10,412 bases of DNA from JBIQLO01 sp044464175 (GTDB taxonomy: Bacteria; Planctomycetota; Phycisphaerae; Tepidisphaerales; Tepidisphaeraceae): positions 1 through 10,412 of the forward strand of contig JBIQLO010000144.1 in NCBI GenBank assembly GCA_044464175.1. The letters are read 5' to 3'. How positions within the stretch are numbered: the first letter of the stretch is position 1; each line of letters begins with the position of its first letter. Of this stretch, positions 6,515 through 10,412 are shown one piece after another. The notes beneath the pieces were generated by a model. It was given only the letters and a program-made list of their open reading frames with translations. It made no database searches and had not been told where the DNA came from. The translations under genes were made by a program, and so were the position numbers.

Positions 6515-8026
6515 GTGGACAATGCGCACCAGGATTCTATGAACGAAGCGCTCGCCAATCGCATTCGCAAGTGTCCCGCCTTGCCCTCCCTCCCTGCCGT
6601 CGCCCTGCAGGTGCTGGAACTGGCTCAGACCGAGGCGGCCGACATCCCCGAAATCGCCCGGGTCATCAGCCGCGACCCCGCCCTCTCCTCCAAAATTCTC
6701 CGCACCGTCAATTCCAGCTTCTACGGCCGCAGCCAGAGCATCTGCACCCTTAACCATGCCCTGGTCGTCCTGGGGCTTCAGTCCGTCCGCACCCTCGTTC
6801 TGGGATTCTCCCTCCTGTCCAACCTCAAGCCCCAGAAGACCCGCGGCTTCAAGCACCTGACCTACTGGCGCCGCAGCATCTACGCCGCCACCGCAGCCCG
6901 GGCCATCGCCGCCCGCGCCGGCCTCGTCCAGCAGGAGGAATGTTTCCTCTCCGCCCTCCTCATGGACCTGGGCATGCTTGTCCTCGATCAGGTGCTCGGG
7001 GAGGAATACAGCCAGATCTGCGCCCAGGCTCCCACCCACCAGGCTCTTCTGGAGATTGAACGCCGCACCATCGACCTCACCCACGCCGAGGCGATCGGCG
7101 TCCTGGCCGACCAGTGGAAGCTCCCGCCCCTGCTCGCCGAGCCGATGCGCCACCACCACGAGCCCGACCGCATTGAGGATCCCCTCCTGCGCAAATTGGC
7201 CGAGGCGGTTCACCTGGCTTGCTCCTGCGCCGATGTCTTCGTCGAGGAACAGGCCGCCGAACCCATCACCCGCGTCCGCCAGCTATGCGCCCAGTACCAC
7301 CAGATGAACGAGCGCCAGACCGATGAAATGCTCGAGGCGATCGGCCAGCAGACCGCCGAGGTCGCCCCCATGTTCGAAATCAAGATCGCCTCCGGCGCCA
7401 ACTATGAGGCGATCCTCAAAAAGGCCAATGAAACCCTTGTGGAACTGACATTGAAATCACAGCAGGAACTCAACAGCCTCTCCGAACAGAACCAGAAGCT
7501 CCAGGTCGCCGCCACCACCGACCGCCTCACCACCCTGGCCAACCGCGCCCGCTTCGATGAGGTCTTCGCCCAGGCGGTCCAGACCGCCCTGGCCAACAAC
7601 CGGCCCCTCTCCCTCCTCATGATCGACCTGGACCGCTTCAAGTCGATCAACGACACCCACGGCCACCAGGTCGGCGACCATATTCTCAGCTCCCTCGGCC
7701 AGCTCCTCCGCTCCGCCGCCCGCGCTTCGGACCTGCCCGCCCGCTACGGCGGCGAGGAACTGGTCCTGGTCCTGCCCGACACCCCCCGCGCCACCGCCGC
7801 CGCCGTCGCTGAAAGCGTCCGCCGCCTCATCGCCTCCCGCACCGTCCGCTGCGGCAACAAGCAGATTCCCGTCACCGCCAGCATCGGCGTCGCCACCCTC
7901 GAACCCGGCGGCCCCCTCAGCGCCCCGGCCCATCTGCTCAAGGCCGCCGACCTGGCCGTTTACGCCGCCAAACACAGCGGCCGAAACTGCGTCCGCGTCT
8001 TTTCCCTCAAATCCGCCGCCGCCTGA
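6515..8026 (+). CDS. HDOD-GGDEF signalling protein (probable diguanylate cyclase)
   Basis: A 503-residue cytoplasmic two-domain protein. Residues ~10-215 are an HDOD domain: LPSLPAVALQVLELAQ, ISRDPALSSKILRTVNSSFYG, and LLMDLGML (148-155), where HD hydrolases have His-Asp and here the His is Met, so it is a non-catalytic sensing or scaffold domain. A helical, probably coiled-coil linker (~300-335, SQQELNSLSEQNQKLQ) leads into a GGDEF domain: DRLTTLANRARF (336-347), MIDLDRFKSINDTHGH (369-384) with the metal aspartate, and GGEEL (412-416), an accepted active variant. The inhibitory site RASD (403-406) stands exactly five residues before it, so feedback by c-di-GMP is likely. The start is GTG at 6515 (AGGGGGG eight bases upstream); ATG at 6539 with AGGA four bases before is an equally good alternative and loses nothing. 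It is divergent from the MazG-like gene. The target of its c-di-GMP is unknown; the nearby glycan operon is a plausible but unproven one. Confidence 0.93.
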   Translation: MDNAHQDSMNEALANRIRKCPALPSLPAVALQVLELAQTEAADIPEIARVISRDPALSSKILRTVNSSFYGRSQSICTLNHALVVLGLQSVRTLVLGFSLLSNLKPQKTRGFKHLTYWRRSIYAATAARAIAARAGLVQQEECFLSALLMDLGMLVLDQVLGEEYSQICAQAPTHQALLEIERRTIDLTHAEAIGVLADQWKLPPLLAEPMRHHHEPDRIEDPLLRKLAEAVHLACSCADVFVEEQAAEPITRVRQLCAQYHQMNERQTDEMLEAIGQQTAEVAPMFEIKIASGANYEAILKKANETLVELTLKSQQELNSLSEQNQKLQVAATTDRLTTLANRARFDEVFAQAVQTALANNRPLSLLMIDLDRFKSINDTHGHQVGDHILSSLGQLLRSAARASDLPARYGGEELVLVLPDTPRATAAAVAESVRRLIASRTVRCGNKQIPVTASIGVATLEPGGPLSAPAHLLKAADLAVYAAKHSGRNCVRVFSLKSAAA

Positions 8027-8077
8027 TTCCCCCCGCCTTTCCCCCCGGCCCCCCAAACGGTATCCTCCACCCCATCC

Positions 8078-8084
8078 AAGGAGG
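8078..8084 (+). promoter_or_regulatory. Strong Shine-Dalgarno of the NHL-repeat gene
   Basis: AAGGAGG lies five bases before the ATG at 8090, a near-perfect anti-16S match. It fixes the start and contrasts with the next two genes, which have no visible SD. Confidence 0.75.
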
Positions 8085-8089
8085 CGACC

Positions 8090-9028
8090 ATGACGACACT
8101 GGGCACCGGCAAACACACCTACCAATGGCACGGCGACTGGGCCAAGCTCCCCCCCGGCGTGAATCTGGGACGCACCCACGGCGTCGTCGTCGATCGCCAT
8201 GACAACGTCCTGGTCTTCAACACCTCCCCCGACGCCGTTATGCGCTTCGACCCCCAGGGCAACTTCCTCGGCGCCTGGGGCGGTGAATTCGCCCAAGGCG
8301 CGCATGGCATGTACTTCTCCCCCGAATCCGACGGCGACTATCTCTACCTCACCGACACCGCCCGCCACCTCGTCGTCAAAACCACCCTCGACGGCCAACT
8401 TGTCCACACCCTCCCCACGCCGCCCCTGCCCCAGGTCTACCCCTCCCTCGAGCTGTACAAGCCCACCGACACCGCCGTCGCCCCCAACGGCGATGTCTAT
8501 GTCTGCGACGGCTACGGCCAATCCTGGATTCACCAGTACGACCGGCACGGCCGTCACATCCGCTCCTGGGGCGGCAAGGGCGCTGAGCCCGGCCAAATGA
8601 GCTGCCCCCACGGCATCTGGGTCGACACCCGCCGCCCCGAGCCCCGTCTCTACGTCGCCGACCGCGCCAACCAGCGCATCCAGATCTTCACCCTCGACGG
8701 CCAACACCTCGCCTTCGTCCAGGGCATGTTCCGCTACCCCTGCTGCTTCTACGAACACAAAGGCGACCTGGTCATCCCCGATCTCTACGGCCGCCTCACC
8801 CTCCTGGATGAAAACGACCGCCTCATCACCCACCTGGGCGACAGCGCCCCCTTCAACCTCCCCGGCAAGCCCGCCGACCACATCCCCGACTGGCCCAATC
8901 TCCCCCCCGAACGCCAGACCCCCGGCCAGTTCATCGCCCCCCACGCCGCCGCCGTCGATTCCCGCGGCAACCTTTACGTCGGCGAATGGGTCCTCACCGG
9001 CCGCCTCACCCGACTCACCCGCGTCTGA
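8090..9028 (+). CDS. NHL-repeat beta-propeller protein, peptidyl-amidoglycolate-lyase-like
   Basis: A 312-residue protein with no signal peptide or membrane segment, built of NHL-type repeats and probably a six-bladed beta-propeller. Repeats are visible at about 28-63 (THGVVVDRHDNVLVFN), 70-105 (AHGMYFSPESDGDYLYLTD), 125-161 (TAVAPNGDVYVCDGYG), 172-211 (PHGIWVD...LYVADRANQRIQIF), 213-250 and 283-310 (PHAAAVDSRGNLYVGEW). Histidines start the inner strand of several blades (H30, H72, H174, H285), recalling the axial zinc site of peptidyl-alpha-hydroxyglycine alpha-amidating lyase, the eukaryotic family to which such bacterial proteins are often compared. Whether it is an enzyme or a binding scaffold is unresolved. 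It begins 63 bp after the HDOD-GGDEF stop, behind a C-rich spacer, and may be co-transcribed. The strong SD makes the start firm. Confidence 0.85.
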   Translation: MTTLGTGKHTYQWHGDWAKLPPGVNLGRTHGVVVDRHDNVLVFNTSPDAVMRFDPQGNFLGAWGGEFAQGAHGMYFSPESDGDYLYLTDTARHLVVKTTLDGQLVHTLPTPPLPQVYPSLELYKPTDTAVAPNGDVYVCDGYGQSWIHQYDRHGRHIRSWGGKGAEPGQMSCPHGIWVDTRRPEPRLYVADRANQRIQIFTLDGQHLAFVQGMFRYPCCFYEHKGDLVIPDLYGRLTLLDENDRLITHLGDSAPFNLPGKPADHIPDWPNLPPERQTPGQFIAPHAAAVDSRGNLYVGEWVLTGRLTRLTRV

Positions 9029-9031
9029 CCC

Positions 9032-9059
9032 CGGTCAAAATTCCAAAATCTGCTACAAT
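9032..9059 (+). promoter_or_regulatory. Candidate extended -10 promoter giving a leaderless mRNA
   Basis: TGCTACAAT (9051-9059) is an extended -10 (TGn plus TACAAT, five of six to consensus), with a poor -35 CGGTCA (9032-9037) 16 bp upstream. Seven bases after the -10 comes the A of the ATG at 9066, the position where transcription would start. The HIT gene has no SD. Together these fit a leaderless transcript, although read-through from the NHL gene 37 bp upstream is also possible. Confidence 0.4.
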
Positions 9060-9065
9060 CCCCCC

Positions 9066-9569
9066 ATGGAAAGCCACTCCCTCTACGCCCCCTGGCGCAT
9101 GCAGTACATCCGCTCCCTCAACAAACACGACACCGGCCAATGTTTCCTCTGCGCCGCCGCCGAGGCCGACACCCCCGAACAGCGCGCCCAGCGCCTGGTC
9201 CTCTGGCAAACCCCCCATTCCATCGCCCTGATCAACCGGTTCCCCTACACCAACGGCCATCTCCTCATCGCCCCCCGCGCCCACGTCGCCGAACTCTCCC
9301 AGCTGGATGATGACCAGCTCCTCGATCTGGAAAAGCAGACCGTCGCCGCCATCGAGCTCCTCACCCGCACCATGGCCCCCCAGGGCTTCAACCTCGGCAT
9401 CAACCTCGGCCGATGCGCCGGCGCCGGCGTCCCCGGCCACATCCACCGCCACATCGTCCCCCGGTGGGGGGGCGACACCAATTTCATGTCCGTCATCGCC
9501 GACGCCCGCGTCATCCCCGAAGCCATCGACCGCCTCTACGAGGAACTCATGCAACACCTCCAAACATGA
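9066..9569 (+). CDS. HIT-family nucleotide-binding protein, Ap4A phosphorylase-like
   Basis: A 167-residue cytoplasmic histidine-triad protein. The triad GHIHRHIVPRW (124-134) fits H-phi-H-phi-H-phi-phi, with H127 the expected nucleophile that forms a nucleotidyl intermediate. The start YAPWRMQYI (7-15), the CFLC pair (26-29, probable zinc ligands), NRFPYTNGHLLIAPRAH (57-73), GFNLGINLGRCAGAG (107-121) and GGDTNFM (135-141) are the pattern of the AP4A-phosphorylase subgroup of HIT proteins (Rv2613c type) rather than the short Hint hydrolases. Those enzymes split diadenosine tetraphosphate with phosphate. The reading frame is open far upstream (to 8808), but that part overlaps the NHL gene in another frame; homology begins at MESHSLYAPW, so ATG 9066 is the start despite no SD. 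It may belong to an operon with its neighbours or have its own leaderless promoter. Confidence 0.92.
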   Translation: MESHSLYAPWRMQYIRSLNKHDTGQCFLCAAAEADTPEQRAQRLVLWQTPHSIALINRFPYTNGHLLIAPRAHVAELSQLDDDQLLDLEKQTVAAIELLTRTMAPQGFNLGINLGRCAGAGVPGHIHRHIVPRWGGDTNFMSVIADARVIPEAIDRLYEELMQHLQT

Positions 9570-9578
9570 ATGTTGTGA

Positions 9579-9655
9579 TTGGTTATTGGTTATTTGTTGT
9601 TGGTAGTTGAAAGCAAACCCGTCATCGCCACTCTCTTCAAATAACAAATAACAAC
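9579..9655. repeat. Opposed heptanucleotide-period A/T-rich repeats between the HIT and MarC genes
   Basis: The left part (9579-9606) is four consecutive 7-mers: TTGGTTA twice, TTTGTTG, then TTGGTAG. The right part (9638-9655) is CAAATAA twice followed by CAAC. The two parts are partly complementary: GTTATTTGTT (9589-9598) matches the reverse complement of 9643-9652 exactly, so a 10-bp stem with a 44-nt loop is possible. The segment is strikingly A/T-rich in a GC-rich region and fills most of the 97-bp gap. It may be an old mobile or slippage-derived repeat; no terminator signature is evident. Confidence 0.7.
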
Positions 9656-9666
9656 CGCCCCTCCCC

Positions 9667-10260
9667 ATGCACTTCCTCGAATACTTCATCCCCCTCTTCG
9701 TCGCCATCGACCCCTTCGGCCTGGCGCCCCTCTTCGTTGCCGTCACCGGCCACCTCTCCGCCGCTCAGAAACGGCAGGTCATCTTCGAGGCCGCCGCCGC
9801 CGCCTTCATCATCTGCATCGGATTCATGTTCCTGGGCCACCTCATCTTCCACTACCTCGGCATCACCGAGGCCGACTTCCGCATCGCCGGCGGCATCCTC
9901 CTGCTGGTCCTGGCCGTCCTGGACCTCCTCCGCCCCGGAAAACCCGCCGTCGAACAGAGTGAAATGATCGGCATCGTCCCCCTGGCCATGCCCCTTATCG
10001 CCGGACCCGCCACCCTCACCACCCTCCTGGTCCTCGCCTCCCACAACGGCGCCGGCGCCGCCGGCTACGGCCTCACCGCCCTGGCCCTGGCCCTCAACCT
10101 CCTCCTCCTCATCACCCTCCTCCTCGCCTCCACCCGCCTCAGCGGCCGCCTCGGCCTCAACGCCATGCTCGCCTTCAGCAAACTCGTCATGGTCCTCCTG
10201 GCCGCCATCGCCGTGAACTTCATCCGCGTCGGTGTCCTGGAAATCCTGGGAAAAATGTAA
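9667..10260 (+). CDS. MarC-family integral membrane protein
   Basis: A 197-residue inner-membrane protein of the MarC family (UPF0056 lineage), with about six transmembrane helices at 5-25, 40-62, 70-88, 103-124, 134-155 and 170-192. The hallmark DPFGLAPLFVAVT (15-27) in the first helix and its pseudo-repeat MPLIAGPATLTTLL (108-121) in the second half indicate the inverted two-part architecture of this family. Function is unresolved: MarC was named for its place beside the mar antibiotic-resistance locus but is not itself needed for that phenotype, and some relatives are linked to amino-acid export. Length is normal. The start ATG at 9667 places the first motif correctly; there is no SD. It follows the HIT gene after a repeat-filled gap and is the last gene in the window. 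Confidence 0.93.
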   Translation: MHFLEYFIPLFVAIDPFGLAPLFVAVTGHLSAAQKRQVIFEAAAAAFIICIGFMFLGHLIFHYLGITEADFRIAGGILLLVLAVLDLLRPGKPAVEQSEMIGIVPLAMPLIAGPATLTTLLVLASHNGAGAAGYGLTALALALNLLLLITLLLASTRLSGRLGLNAMLAFSKLVMVLLAAIAVNFIRVGVLEILGKM

Positions 10261-10282
10261 CCCCACCGACCCACCTCATCCT

Positions 10283-10313
10283 TGGGGCGCCCCAGATTGA
10301 CGGCCGCCCGTCA
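10283..10313 (+). terminator. Two adjacent palindromes after the MarC gene
   Basis: TGGGGCGCCCCA (10283-10294) is a perfect 12-bp palindrome. TGACGG (10298-10303) pairs with CCGTCA (10308-10313) around a 4-nt loop. They begin 22 bases after the MarC stop and could help end transcription, but no U-tract follows, so an intrinsic terminator is not supported. Confidence 0.3.
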
Positions 10314-10324
10314 GCCCATTCTCG

Positions 10325-10386
10325 CCTCGCCCCCATTGGGGGAGAGGCCGCCCGCTTCAGCGGGCGGGTGAGGGGGGAAGCCCCCT
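10325..10386. repeat. Cluster of three GC-rich stem-loops (dispersed palindromic element type)
   Basis: Three hairpins follow directly on one another. The first has 10-base arms (10325-10334 and 10338-10347) pairing at nine positions around loop ATT. The second is a perfect 8-bp stem CCGCCCGC/GCGGGCGG (10348-10355 and 10360-10367) with loop TTCA. The third pairs GGGGG (10373-10377) with CCCCC (10381-10385) around AAG. No open frame with protein-like content crosses this region. Similar palindrome clusters occur as dispersed non-coding repeats in many GC-rich genomes; copy number here cannot be judged from one window. Confidence 0.6.
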
Positions 10387-10412
10387 GTCAAATTCCCCTC
10401 CCATCCCCAGAA

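Noticed and set aside
5988..6542. A 184-codon plus-strand frame over the MazG-like gene and the divergent gap
   Set aside because: No domain, His/Arg/Pro-rich, antisense to a gene with intact metal-binding motif and SD.
6308..7213. A 301-codon minus-strand open frame overlapping the start of the HDOD-GGDEF gene
   Set aside because: Antisense to clear HDOD motifs; the product is glycine-rich and featureless, and it runs through the hairpin region.
8027..8070. C-run-rich spacer before the NHL gene as a phase-variable tract
   Set aside because: The runs are only 6 C long, are interrupted, and similar C runs occur throughout the window because of the general C excess.
7457..8944. A 495-codon open frame on the minus strand across the HDOD-GGDEF and NHL genes
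   Set aside because: It is antisense to two well-supported genes and crosses the gap between them. Its product is a monotonous Gly/Ala/Val/Glu/Asp-rich string with no domain. The C-ending codons of the real genes become G-starting codons in this frame, which cannot be stops, so openness is a composition artefact.
8808..9065. An 86-codon N-terminal extension of the HIT frame
   Set aside because: It lies inside the NHL gene in another frame, is Ser/Pro/Thr-rich low complexity, and HIT homology begins exactly at the ATG at 9066.
9015..10266. Long acidic, glycine-rich minus-strand frames (9015-9746 and 9637-10266) opposite the HIT and MarC genes
   Set aside because: Both are mirror images of real genes with strong motifs; the acidic composition is what reverse-complemented C-ending codons give.
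10283..10386. The terminal palindromes as an insertion sequence end or attachment site
   Set aside because: No transposase or integrase frame, no target-site duplication and no tRNA gene adjoin them in the visible DNA.

Overview
The window is GC-rich bacterial DNA. It carries a polysaccharide synthesis and export cluster on the minus strand (1 to 5778), a small MazG-type gene on the same strand (5982 to 6260), and four co-directional plus-strand genes (6515 to 10260). The phylum cannot be fixed from sequence alone. High GC, gaps filled with short-period repeats, and a mixed set of strong Shine-Dalgarno (SD) sites and starts with none are compatible with a Planctomycetota-like environmental genome; this is a low-confidence inference.

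Minus-strand cluster, in transcription order: a GT4 glycosyltransferase (5778 to 4426), an O-antigen ligase/polymerase-fold membrane protein (4385 to 2988), a second GT4 glycosyltransferase (2991 to 1744, start overlapping the previous stop), the ABC-2 permease of a polysaccharide exporter (Wzm type), and its ATPase (Wzt type, cut by the left edge). The likely logic is that the glycosyltransferases build a lipid-linked glycan inside, Wzm/Wzt moves it across the inner membrane, and the ligase-fold protein transfers or extends it outside. No initiating sugar-phosphate transferase is visible, so the locus probably continues beyond base 1. A candidate promoter overlapped by a 14-bp palindrome precedes the first gene.

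The 5779-5981 gap holds that promoter region plus small inverted repeats. A MazG-like NTP pyrophosphohydrolase follows. The 6261-6514 divergent gap holds a perfect 9-bp hairpin and a weaker inverted repeat, but no gene.

Plus-strand genes: an HDOD-GGDEF signalling protein with intact cyclase and I-site motifs, a soluble NHL-repeat beta-propeller with repeated histidines suggesting a metal-binding centre, a HIT-family protein close to Ap4A phosphorylases, and a MarC-family membrane protein. The right end (10261-10412) is a non-coding block of strong palindromes.

No phage, transposase, CRISPR, tRNA or rRNA was seen, and no clearly new system. The least explained features are non-coding: 7- and 8-nt-period repeats in gaps, a repeat-containing C-terminal tail on one glycosyltransferase, and a strand-wide C excess that flips codon choice between the two gene blocks.
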